Positions 1 to 9,427 of a stretch of 64,000 nucleotides of DNA are shown here, piece after piece. The position numbers and the translations under genes were made by a program. The notes below the pieces were generated by a model. That model was not told the DNA's origin. It saw only the letters and a program-made list of their open reading frames with translations, and did no database searches. The stretch is taken from positions 40,369,543 to 40,433,542 of the forward strand of contig OX326961.1 of assembly GCA_946800325.1 (NCBI GenBank). Direction: 5' to 3'. The first letter of the stretch is position 1. Every line of letters starts with the position of its first letter. The DNA comes from Luzula sylvatica (taxonomy: Eukaryota > Streptophyta > Magnoliopsida > Poales > Juncaceae).

Positions 1-7
1 CTCAAAA
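1..7 (+). repeat. Partial monomer at left edge
   Basis: Seven bases form the tail of a monomer cut by the window edge. The array therefore continues to the left. Confidence 0.9.
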
Positions 8-17
8 CGTTAAAATC

Positions 18-38
18 TTGTTTTGAATCGAAAAACAA
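18..38. other. Inverted repeat 1 (representative copy)
   Basis: TTGTTTT at 18-24 is the perfect reverse complement of AAAACAA at 32-38, with a 7-base spacer. It recurs in most monomers at monomer positions 11-31. Type m11 monomers carry TTGTTTA, which breaks the innermost pair. Its right arm overlaps the left arm of inverted repeat 2, so the two hairpins exclude one another on a single strand. Confidence 0.85.
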
Positions 39-55
39 ACTTTCTTAGTGTTTGT
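35..55. other. Inverted repeat 2 (representative copy)
   Basis: ACAAAC at 35-40 pairs perfectly with GTTTGT at 50-55 around a 9-base loop. It is present at monomer positions 28-48 in nearly all monomers. Common variants in this stretch (ACTATG, ACTATC, ACATTC after the left arm) fall in the loop and leave the arms intact. Exceptions are the GTTGGT arm of type m5 and single copies such as ACATAC near 3010. Confidence 0.85.
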
Positions 56-379
56 GTAATTTGGTGATAAGTTATGTAGTAAAAGATACGATACAAATGA
101 TCTTAAAACACGTTATTTGAACTCGTCAAAGCGTTAAAATCTTGTTTTGAATCGAAAAACAAACTTTCTTAGTGTTTGTGAAATTTGGTGAAAAGTTATG
201 TGGTAAAAGGTACGGTACAAATGATCTAAAAACACGTTATTTGAACTCCTCAAAGCGTTAAAATCTTGTTTTGAATCGAAAAACAAACTATGTTAGTGTT
301 TGTGAAATTTGGTGAAAAGTTGTGTCCTAAAAGGTACGATACAAATGATCTAAAAACACGTTATTTGAACTCCTCAAAG

Positions 380-502
380 CGTTAAAAGCTTGTTTTGAAT
401 CGAAACTCAAACTTTCTTAGTGTTTGTGAAATTTCGTGAAAAGTTATGTAGTAAAAGATACGATACAAATGATCTAAAACATGTTATTTGAACTCCTCAA
501 AG
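380..502 (+). repeat. 123-bp monomer (type m4), phase marker
   Basis: This monomer ends CTAAAACATG where most have CTAAAAACACG. One A is missing from the A-run and the CG has become TG. The single-base deletion explains why the 16-mer is 1,983 rather than 1,984 bp. The same monomer type recurs in every block, and counting its copies accounts for the measured unit lengths (for example three copies in the 6,817-bp D1 unit). It also carries HindIII AAGCTT at 386-391. Confidence 0.92.
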
Positions 503-895
503 CGTTAAAATGTTGTTTTGAATCGAAAAACAAACTTTCTTAGTGTTGGTGAAATTTGGTGAAAAGTTATGTAGTAAAAGATACGATACAAAGGATCTAA
601 AAACACGTTATTTGAACTCCTCAAAGCGTTAAAATCTTGTTTTGAATCGAAAAACAAACTTTCTTGGTGTTTGTGAAATTTGGTGAAAAGTTATGTGGTA
701 AAAGATACGATACAAATGATCTAGAAACACGTTAATTGAACTCCTCAAAGCGTTAAAATCTTGTTTTGAATCGAAAAACAAACTATCTTAGTGTTTGTGA
801 AATTTGGTGAAAAGTTATGTACTAAAAGATACGATACAAATGATCTAGAAACACGTTATTTGAACTCCTCAAAGCGTTAAAAGCTTGTTTTGAAT

Positions 896-931
896 CGAAA
901 CACAAACTTTCTTAGTGTTTGTGAAATTTCG
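896..931. other. Extended dyad in HindIII-type monomer (m8)
   Basis: The left arm CGAAACACAAAC lies at 896-907 and the loop at 908-916. The right arm is GTTTGTG at 917-923, a 3-base AAA bulge at 924-926, then TTTCG at 927-931. Two changes relative to the common monomer (ACACAAAC for AAACAAAC, and TTTCG for TTTGG) lengthen the ordinary 6-bp stem to 7 plus 5 pairs. Both changes occur together in types m8, m13 and m16, which also share the AAGCTT site just upstream. Type m4 has TTTCG but ACTCAAAC, leaving one mismatch in the stem. Confidence 0.8.
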
Positions 932-1370
932 TGAAAAGTTATGTAGTAAAAGATACGATACAAAGGATCTAAAAAAAGGTTATTTGAACTCCTCAAAGCG
1001 TTAAAATCTTGTTTTGAATCGTAAAACAAACTTTCTTAGTGTTTGTGAAATTTGGAGAAAAGTTTCGTACTAAAAGATACGATACAAATGATCTTAAAAC
1101 ACGTTATTTGAACTACTCAAAGCGTTAAAATCTTGTTTTGAATCGAAAAACAAACTTTCTTAGTGTTTGTGAAATTCGGTGAAAAGTTATGTAGTAAAAG
1201 ATATGGTACAAATGATCTAAAAACACGTTATTTGAGCTCCTCAAAGCGTTAAAATCTTGTTTAGAATCGAAAAACAAACTATCTTAGTGTTTGTGAAATT
1301 TGGTGAAAAGTTATGTACTAAAAGATACGATACAAATGATCTTAAAACACGTTATTTGAACTCGTCAAAG

Positions 1371-2114
1371 CGTTAAAATCTTGTTTTGAATCTAAAAACA
1401 AACTATCTTAGTGTTTGTGAAATTTGGTGAAAAGTTATGTACTGAAAGATACGATACAAATGATCTAGAAACACGTTATTTGAACTCCTCAAAGCGTTAA
1501 AAGCTTGTTTTGAATCGAAACACAAACTTTCTTAGTGTTTGTGAAATTTCGTGAAAAGTTATGTAGTAAAAGATACGATACAAAGGATCTAAAAACACGT
1601 TATTTGAACTCCTCAAAACGTTAAAATCTTGTTTTGAATCGAAAAACAAACTTTCTTAGTGTTTGTGAAATTTGGTGATAAGTTATGTAGTAAAAGATAC
1701 GATACAAATGATCTTAAAACACGTTATTAGAACTCGTCAAAGCGTTAAAATCTTGTTTTGAATCTAAAAACAAACTATCTTAGTGTTTGTGAAATTTGGT
1801 GAAAAGTTATGTACTGAAAGATACGATACAAATGATCTAGAAACACGTTATTTGAACTCCTCAAAGCGTTAAAAGCTTGTTTTGAATCGAAACACAAACT
1901 TTCTTAGTGTTTGTGAAATTTCGTGAAAAGTTATGTAGTAAAAGATACGATACAAAGGATCTAAAAACACGTTATTTGAACTCCTCAAAACGTTAAAATC
2001 TTGTTTTGAATCGAAAAACAAACTTTCTTAGTGTTTGTGTAATTTGGTGATAAGTTATGTAGTAAAAGATACGATACAAATGATCTTAAAACACGTTATT
2101 TGAACTCGTCAAAG
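1371..2114 (+). repeat. Tandem duplication of a 3-monomer segment inside the 16-mer
   Basis: Monomers m12-m13-m14 (1371-1742) are repeated as m15-m16-m1 (1743-2114). By eye m12 equals m15 and m13 equals m16 with no differences. m14 and m1 differ at two places, GTGAAATT versus GTGTAATT and TTATTAG versus TTATTTG. The 16-mer therefore looks like a 13-mer ancestor plus a 372-bp duplication. Blocks C and D contain the undivided form, in which one GTGATAAG monomer leads straight to m2. Confidence 0.88.
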
Positions 2115-3973
2115 CGTTAAAATCTTGTTTTGAATCGAAAAACAAACTTTCTTAGTGTTTGTGAAATTTGGTGAAAAGTTATGTGGTAAAAGATACGGTA
2201 CAAATGATCTAAAAACACGTTATTTGAACTCCTCAAAGCGTTAAAATCTTGTTTTGAATCGAAAAACAAACTATGTTAGTGTTTGTGAAATTTGGTGAAA
2301 AGTTATGTCCTAAAAGGTACTATACAAATGATCTAAAAACACGTTATTTGAACTCCTCAAAGCGTTAAAAGCTTGTTTTGAATCGAAACTCAAACTTTCT
2401 TAGTGTTTGTGAAATTTCGTGAAAAGTTATGTAGTAAAAGATACGATACAAATGATCTAAAACATGTTATTTGAACTCCTCAAAGCGTTAAAATGTTGTT
2501 TTGAATCGAAAAACAAACTTTCTTAGTGTTGGTGAAATTTGGTGAAAAGTTATGTAGTAAAAGATACGATACAAAGGATCTAAAAACACGTTATTTGAAC
2601 TCCTCAAAGCGTTAAAATCTTGTTTTGAATCGAAAAACAAACTTTCTTGGTGTTTGTGAAATTTGGTGAAAAGTTATGTGGTAAAAGATACGATACAAAT
2701 GATCTAGAAACACGTTAATTGAACTCCTCAAAGCGTTAAAATCTTGTTTTGAATCGAAAAACAAACTATCTTAGTGTTTGTGAAATTTGGTGAAAAGTTA
2801 TGTACTAAAAGATACGATACAAATGATCTAGAAACACGTTATTTGAACTCCTCAAAGCGTTAAAAGCTTGTTTTGAATCGAAACACAAACTTTCTTAGTG
2901 TTTGTGAAATTTCGTGAAAAGTTATGTAGTAAAAGATACGATAAAAAGGATCTAAAAAAAGGTTATTTGAACTCCTCAAAGCGTTAAAATCTTGTTTTGA
3001 ATCGTAAAACATACTTTCTTAGTGTTTGTGAAATTTGGAGAAAAGTTTCGTACTAAAAGATACGATACAAATGATCTTAAAACACGTTATTTGAACTACT
3101 CAAAGCGTTAAAATCTTGTTTTGAATCGAAAAACAAACTTTCTTAGTGTTTGTGAAATTCGGTGAAAAGTTATGTAGTAAAAGATACGGTACAAATGATC
3201 TAAAAACACGTTATTTGAGCTCCTCAAAGCGTTAAAATCTTGTTTAGAATCGAAAAACAAACTATCTTAGTGTTTGTGAAATTTGGTGAAAAGTTATGTA
3301 CTAAAAGATACGATACAAATGATCTTAAAACACGTTATTTGAACTCGTCAAAGCGTTAAAATCTTGTTTTGAATCTAAAAACAAACTATCTTAGTGTTTG
3401 TGAAATTTGGTGAAAAGTTATGTACTGAAAGATACGATACAAATGATCTAGAAACACGTTATTTGAACTCCTCAAAGCGTTAAAAGCTTGTTTTGAATCG
3501 AAACACAAACTTTCTTAGTGTTTGTGAAATTTCGTGAAAAGTTATGTAGTAAAAGATACGATACAAAGGATCTAAAAACACGTTATTTGAACTCCTCAAA
3601 ACGTTAAAATCTTGTTTTGAATCGAAAAACAAACTTTCTTAGTGTTTGTGAAATTTGGTGATAAGTTATGTAGTAAAAGATACGATACAAATGATCTTAA
3701 AACACGTTATTAGAACTCGTCAAAGCGTTAAAATCTTGTTTTGAATCTAAAAACAAACTATCTTAGTGTTTGTGAAATTTGGTGAAAAGTTATGTACTGA
3801 AAGATACGATACAAATGATCTAGAAACACGTTATTTGAACTCCTCAAAGCGTTAAAAGCTTGTTTTGAATCGAAACACAAACTTTCTTAGTGTTTGTGAA
3901 ATTTCGTGAAAAGTTATGTAGTAAAAGATACGATACAAAGGATCTAAAAACACGTTATTTGAACTCCTCAAAA
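1991..3973 (+). repeat. HOR unit A2, 16-mer, 1,983 bp
   Basis: This is the second full 16-mer copy with the same monomer order as A1. I saw about six substitutions against A1, roughly 0.3%. They include ATACTATAC near 2320, GATAAAAAGG near 2941 (A1 has GATACAAAGG), ACATAC near 3010 (A1 has ACAAAC), and ATACGGTAC near 3184 (A1 has ATATGGTAC). The last three are shared with unit A5 rather than with its neighbours, a variant haplotype called beta here. Confidence 0.92.
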
Positions 3974-4097
3974 CGTTAAAATCTTGTTTTGAATCGAAAA
4001 ACAAACTTTCTTAGTGTTTGTGTAATTTGGTGATAAGTTATGTAGTAAAAGATACGATACAAAGGATCTAAAAACACGTTATTTGAACTCCTCAAAG
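3974..4097 (+). repeat. Hybrid m1/m5 monomer at a recombination junction
   Basis: The left part carries m1-specific bases up to 4037 and the right part carries m5-specific bases from about 4061. The exchange point lies in the identical stretch at 4038-4063. The hybrid keeps full 124-bp length, as expected for unequal exchange between homologous positions of two monomers. Confidence 0.88.
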
Positions 4098-5461
4098 CGT
4101 TAAAATCTTGTTTTGAATCGAAAAACAAACTTTCTTGGTGTTTGTGAAATTTGGTGAAAAGTTATGTGGTAAAAGATACGATACAAATGATCTAGAAACA
4201 CGTTAATTGAACTCCTCAAAGCGTTAAAATCTTGTTTTGAATCGAAAAACAAACTATCTTAGTGTTTGTGAAATTTGGTGAAAAGTTATGTACTAAAAGA
4301 TACGATACAAATGATCTAGAAACACGTTATTTGAACTCCTCAAAGCGTTAAAAGCTTGTTTTGAATCGAAACACAAACTTTCTTAGTGTTTGTGAAATTT
4401 CGTGAAAAGTTATGTAGTAAAAGATACGATACAAAGGATCTAAAAAAAGGTTATTTGAACTCCTCAAAGCGTTAAAATCTTGTTTTGAATCGTAAAACAA
4501 ACTTTCTTAGTGTTTGTGAAATTTGGAGAAAAGTTTCGTACTAAAAGATACGATACAAATGATCTTAAAACACGTTATTTGAACTACTCAAAGCGTTAAA
4601 ATCTTGTTTTGAATCGAAAAACAAACTTTCTTAGTGTTTGTGAAATTCGGTGAAAAGTTATGTAGTAAAAGATATGGTACAAATGATCTAAAAACACGTT
4701 ATTTGAGCTCCTCAAAGCGTTAAAATCTTGTTTAGAATCGAAAAACAAACTATCTTAGTGTTTGTGAAATTTGGTGAAAAGTTATGTACTAAAAGATACG
4801 ATACAAATGATCTTAAAACACGTTATTTGAACTCGTCAAAGCGTTAAAATCTTGTTTTGAATCTAAAAACAAACTATCTTAGTGTTTGTGAAATTTGGTG
4901 AAAAGTTATGTACTGAAAGATACGATACAAATGATCTAGAAACACGTTATTTGAACTCCTCAAAGCGTTAAAAGCTTGTTTTGAATCGAAACACAAACTT
5001 TCTTAGTGTTTGTGAAATTTCGTGAAAAGTTATGTAGTAAAAGATACGATACAAAGGATCTAAAAACACGTTATTTGAACTCCTCAAAACGTTAAAATCT
5101 TGTTTTGAATCGAAAAACAAACTTTCTTAGTGTTTGTGAAATTTGGTGATAAGTTATGTAGTAAAAGATACGATACAAATGATCTTAAAACACGTTATTA
5201 GAACTCGTCAAAGCGTTAAAATCTTGTTTTGAATCTAAAAACAAACTATCTTAGTGTTTGTGAAATTTGGTGAAAAGTTATGTACTGAAAGATACGATAC
5301 AAATGATCTAGAAACACGTTATTTGAACTCCTCAAAGCGTTAAAAGCTTGTTTTGAATCGAAACACAAACTTTCTTAGTGTTTGTGAAATTTCGTGAAAA
5401 GTTATGTAGTAAAAGATACGATACAAAGGATCTAAAAACACGTTATTTGAACTCCTCAAAA
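3974..5461 (+). repeat. HOR unit A3, 12-mer deletion form, 1,488 bp
   Basis: This copy lacks four monomers. It begins as m1 (GTGTAATT and GATAAG at 4032-4037) but ends as m5 (CAAAGG at 4061-4066), then continues with m6-m16. The deficit against the full unit is 495 bp, equal to four monomers including the 123-bp one. That is an exact in-register loss between m1 and m5. It carries ATATGG near 4673, so it groups with A1 and A4 (alpha haplotype). Confidence 0.92.
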
Positions 5462-7444
5462 CGTTAAAATCTTGTTTTGAATCGAAAAACAAACTTTCTT
5501 AGTGTTTGTGTAATTTGGTGATAAGTTATGTAGTAAAAGATACGATACAAATGATCTTAAAACACGTTATTTGAACTCGTCAAAGCGTTAAAATCTTGTT
5601 TTGAATCGAAAAACAAACTTTCTTAGTGTTTGTGAAATTTGGTGAAAAGTTATGTGGTAAAAGATACGGTACAAATGATCTAAAAACACGTTATTTGAAC
5701 TCCTCAAAGCGTTAAAATCTTGTTTTGAATCGAAAAACAAACTATGTTAGTGTTTGTGAAATTTGGTGAAAAGTTATGTCCTAAAAGGTACGATACAAAT
5801 GATCTAAAAACACGTTATTTGAACTCCTCAAAGCGTTAAAAGCTTGTTTTGAATCGAAACTCAAACTTTCTTAGTGTTTGTGAAATTTCGTGAAAAGTTA
5901 TGTAGTAAAAGATACGATACAAATGATCTAAAACATGTTATTTGAACTCCTCAAAGCGTTAAAATGTTGTTTTGAATCGAAAAACAAACTTTCTTAGTGT
6001 TGGTGAAATTTGGTGAAAAGTTATGTAGTAAAAGATACGATACAAAGGATCTAAAAACACGTTATTTGAACTCCTCAAAGCGTTAAAATCTTGTTTTGAA
6101 TCGAAAAACAAACTTTCTTGGTGTTTGTGAAATTTGGTGAAAAGTTATGTGGTAAAAGATACGATACAAATGATCTAGAAACACGTTAATTGAACTCCTC
6201 AAAGCGTTAAAATCTTGTTTTGAATCGAAAAACAAACTATCTTAGTGTTTGTGAAATTTGGTGAAAAGTTATGTACTAAAAGATACGATACAAATGATCT
6301 AGAAACACGTTATTTGAACTCCTCAAAGCGTTAAAAGCTTGTTTTGAATCGAAACACAAACTTTCTTAGTGTTTGTGAAATTTCGTGAAAAGTTATGTAG
6401 TAAAAGATACGATACAAAGGATCTAAAAAAAGGTTATTTGAACTCCTCAAAGCGTTAAAATCTTGTTTTGAATCGTAAAACAAACTTTCTTAGTGTTTGT
6501 GAAATTTGGAGAAAAGTTTCGTACTAAAAGATACGATACAAATGATCTTAAAACACGTTATTTGAACTACTCAAAGCGTTAAAATCTTGTTTTGAATCGA
6601 AAAACAAACTTTCTTAGTGTTTGTGAAATTCGGTGAAAAGTTATGTAGTAAAAGATATGGTACAAATGATCTAAAAACACGTTATTTGAGCTCCTCAAAG
6701 CGTTAAAATCTTGTTTAGAATCGAAAAACAAACTATCTTAGTGTTTGTGAAATTTGGTGAAAAGTTATGTACTAAAAGATACGATACAAATGATCTTAAA
6801 ACACGTTATTTGAACTCGTCAAAGCGTTAAAATCTTGTTTTGAATCTAAAAACAAACTATCTTAGTGTTTGTGAAATTTGGTGAAAAGTTATGTACTGAA
6901 AGATACGATACAAATGATCTAGAAACACGTTATTTGAACTCCTCAAAGCGTTAAAAGCTTGTTTTGAATCGAAACACAAACTTTCTTAGTGTTTGTGAAA
7001 TTTCGTGAAAAGTTATGTAGTAAAAGATACGATACAAAGGATCTAAAAACACGTTATTTGAACTCCTCAAAACGTTAAAATCTTGTTTTGAATCGAAAAA
7101 CAAACTTTCTTAGTGTTTGTGAAATTTGGTGATAAGTTATGTAGTAAAAGATACGATACAAATGATCTTAAAACACGTTATTAGAACTCGTCAAAGCGTT
7201 AAAATCTTGTTTTGAATCTAAAAACAAACTATCTTAGTGTTTGTGAAATTTGGTGAAAAGTTATGTACTGAAAGATACGATACAAATGATCTAGAAACAC
7301 GTTATTTGAACTCCTCAAAGCGTTAAAAGCTTGTTTTGAATCGAAACACAAACTTTCTTAGTGTTTGTGAAATTTCGTGAAAAGTTATGTAGTAAAAGAT
7401 ACGATACAAAGGATCTAAAAACACGTTATTTGAACTCCTCAAAA
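5462..7444 (+). repeat. HOR unit A4, 16-mer, 1,983 bp
   Basis: This is a full 16-mer in canonical order, carrying the alpha-type ATATGG near 6656 and GATACAAAGG near 6412. It is nearly identical to A1. Confidence 0.92.
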
Positions 7445-9427
7445 CGTTAAAATCTTGTTTTGAATCGAAAAACAAACTTTCTTAGTGTTTGTGTAATTTG
7501 GTGATAAGTTATGTAGTAAAAGATACGATACAAATGATCTTAAAACACGTTATTTGAACTCGTCAAAGCGTTAAAATCTTGTTTTGAATCGAAAAACAAA
7601 CTTTCTTAGTGTTTGTGAAATTTGGTGAAAAGTTATGTGGTAAAAGATACGGTACAAATGATCTAAAAACACGTTATTTGAACTCCTCAAAGCGTTAAAA
7701 TCTTGTTTTGAATCGAAAAACAAACTATGTTAGTGTTTGTGAAATTTGGTGAAAAGTTATGTCCTAAAAGGTACGATACAAATGATCTAAAAACACGTTA
7801 TTTGAACTCCTCAAAGCGTTAAAAGCTTGTTTTGAATCGAAACTCAAACTTTCTTAGTGTTTGTGAAATTTCGTGAAAAGTTATGTAGTAAAAGATACGA
7901 TACAAATGATCTAAAACATGTTATTTGAACTCCTCAAAGCGTTAAAATGTTGTTTTGAATCGAAAAACAAACTTTCTTAGTGTTGGTGAAATTTGGTGAA
8001 AAGTTATGTAGTAAAAGATACGATACAAAGGATCTAAAAACACGTTATTTGAACTCCTCAAAGCGTTAAAATCTTGTTTTGAATCGAAAAACAAACTTTC
8101 TTGGTGTTTGTGAAATTTGGTGAAAAGTTATGTGGTAAAAGATACGATACAAATGATCTAGAAACACGTTAATTGAACTCCTCAAAGCGTTAAAATCTTG
8201 TTTTGAATCGAAAAACAAACTATCTTAGTGTTTGTGAAATTTGGTGAAAAGTTATGTACTAAAAGATACGATACAAATGATCTAGAAACACGTTATTTGA
8301 ACTCCTCAAAGCGTTAAAAGCTTGTTTTGAATCGAAACACAAACTTTCTTAGTGTTTGTGAAATTTCGTGAAAAGTTATGTAGTAAAAGATACGATAAAA
8401 AGGATCTAAAAAAAGGTTATTTGAACTCCTCAAAGCGTTAAAATCTTGTTTTGAATCGTAAAACATACTTTCTTAGTGTTTGTGAAATTTGGAGAAAAGT
8501 TTCGTACTAAAAGATACGATACAAATGATCTTAAAACATGTTATTTGAACTACTCAAAGCGTTAAAATCTTGTTTTGAATCGAAAAACAAACTTTCTTAG
8601 TGTTTGTGAAATTCGGTGAAAAGTTATGTAGTAAAAGATACGGTACAAATGATCTAAAAACACGTTATTTGAGCTCCTCAAAGCGTTAAAATCTTGTTTA
8701 GAATCGAAAAACAAACTATCTTAGTGTTTGTGAAATTTGGTGAAAAGTTATGTACTAAAAGATACGATACAAATGATCTTAAAACACGTTATTTGAACTC
8801 GTCAAAGCGTTAAAATCTTGTTTTGAATCTAAAAACAAACTATCTTAGTGTTTGTGAAATTTGGTGAAAAGTTATGTACTGAAAGATACGATACAAATGA
8901 TCTAGAAACACGTTATTTGAACTCCTCAAAGCGTTAAAAGCTTGTTTTGAATCGAAACACAAACTTTCTTAGTGTTTGTGAAATTTCGTGAAAAGTTATG
9001 TAGTAAAAGATACGATACAAAGGATCTAAAAACACGTTATTTGAACTCCTCAAAACGTTAAAATCTTGTTTTGAATCGAAAAACAAACTTTCTTAGTGTT
9101 TGTGAAATTTGGTGATAAGTTATGTAGTAAAAGATACGATACAAATGATCTTAAAACACGTTATTAGAACTCGTCAAAGCGTTAAAATCTTGTTTTGAAT
9201 CTAAAAACAAACTATCTTAGTGTTTGTGAAATTTGGTGAAAAGTTATGTACTGAAAGATACGATACAAATGATCTAGAAACACGTTATTTGAACTCCTCA
9301 AAGCGTTAAAAGCTTGTTTTGAATCGAAACACAAACTTTCTTAGTGTTTGTGAAATTTCGTGAAAAGTTATGTAGTAAAAGATACGATACAAAGGATCTA
9401 AAAACACGTTATTTGAACTCCTCAAAA
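7445..9427 (+). repeat. HOR unit A5, 16-mer, 1,983 bp
   Basis: This is a full 16-mer in canonical order. It shares three unusual variants with A2: GATAAAAAGG near 8395, ACATAC near 8463, and ATACGGTAC near 8640. It also has a private AAAACATG near 8534. The distance from A2 is 5,454 bp (44 monomers), which implies that a segment longer than one HOR was duplicated. Confidence 0.92.

Larger units (their letters stand above)
8..131 (+). repeat. Reference monomer (type m1)
   Basis: This is the first complete monomer, 124 bp, taken as type m1 of the 16-mer. Its diagnostic bases are an A at the position before the CG (AAACGTT, an AACGTT palindrome), GTGTAATTTGG in place of GTGAAATTTGG, GGTGATAAG in place of GGTGAAAAG, and a following CTCGTC in place of CTCCTC. 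It recurs at 1991, 3974, 5462, 7445, 9428, 13270, 16120, 18103, 22193 and 23184, and in block D at 42274, 43637 and 45249 and their equivalents. This makes it the best register mark for unit boundaries. Confidence 0.93.
8..1990 (+). repeat. HOR unit A1, 16-mer, 1,983 bp
   Basis: This is the first full copy of the 16-monomer unit. Monomers m1-m16 start at 8, 132, 256, 380, 503, 627, 751, 875, 999, 1123, 1247, 1371, 1495, 1619, 1743 and 1867. Diagnostics: m2 ends in GGTAC; m3 has ACTATGTTAG and ATGTCCT; m4 has AAGCTT, AACTCAAAC and a 123-bp length; m5 has AATGTTG and GTGTTGGTG; m6 has TTCTTGGTG; m7 has ACTATCTT; m8 has AAGCTT and CAAAGG; m9 has ATCGTAAAAC and TTTGGAGAAAAGTTTCG; m10 has AAATTCGG and GAGCTC; m11 has TTTAGAATC; m12 and m15 have ATCTAAAAAC and ACTGAAAG; m13 and m16 have AAGCTT and CAAAGG; m14 has GTGATAAG and TTATTAGAAC. 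The length equals 16 x 124 minus 1. Confidence 0.93.

Noticed and set aside
8..131. Monomer as an internal dimer of about 62 bp
   Set aside because: CGTTA occurs at positions 1 and 104, and GTGAAA and GATAC are each repeated, but the two halves do not align beyond these short words, so no older 62-bp unit can be supported.
896..945. CENP-B box
   Set aside because: TTCGTGAAA matches only the first half of the CENP-B consensus (TTCG and the central A). The required CGGG is replaced by TTAT. The reverse strand (TTCGATTCA then AAACAA) fails the same way, so about five of nine essential bases match.
3974..5461. Assembly collapse as the sole explanation of the 12-mer
   Set aside because: The hybrid monomer is clean and full length, and similar whole-monomer changes occur throughout, so real unequal exchange is the better reading. 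Read-level support could still overturn this.
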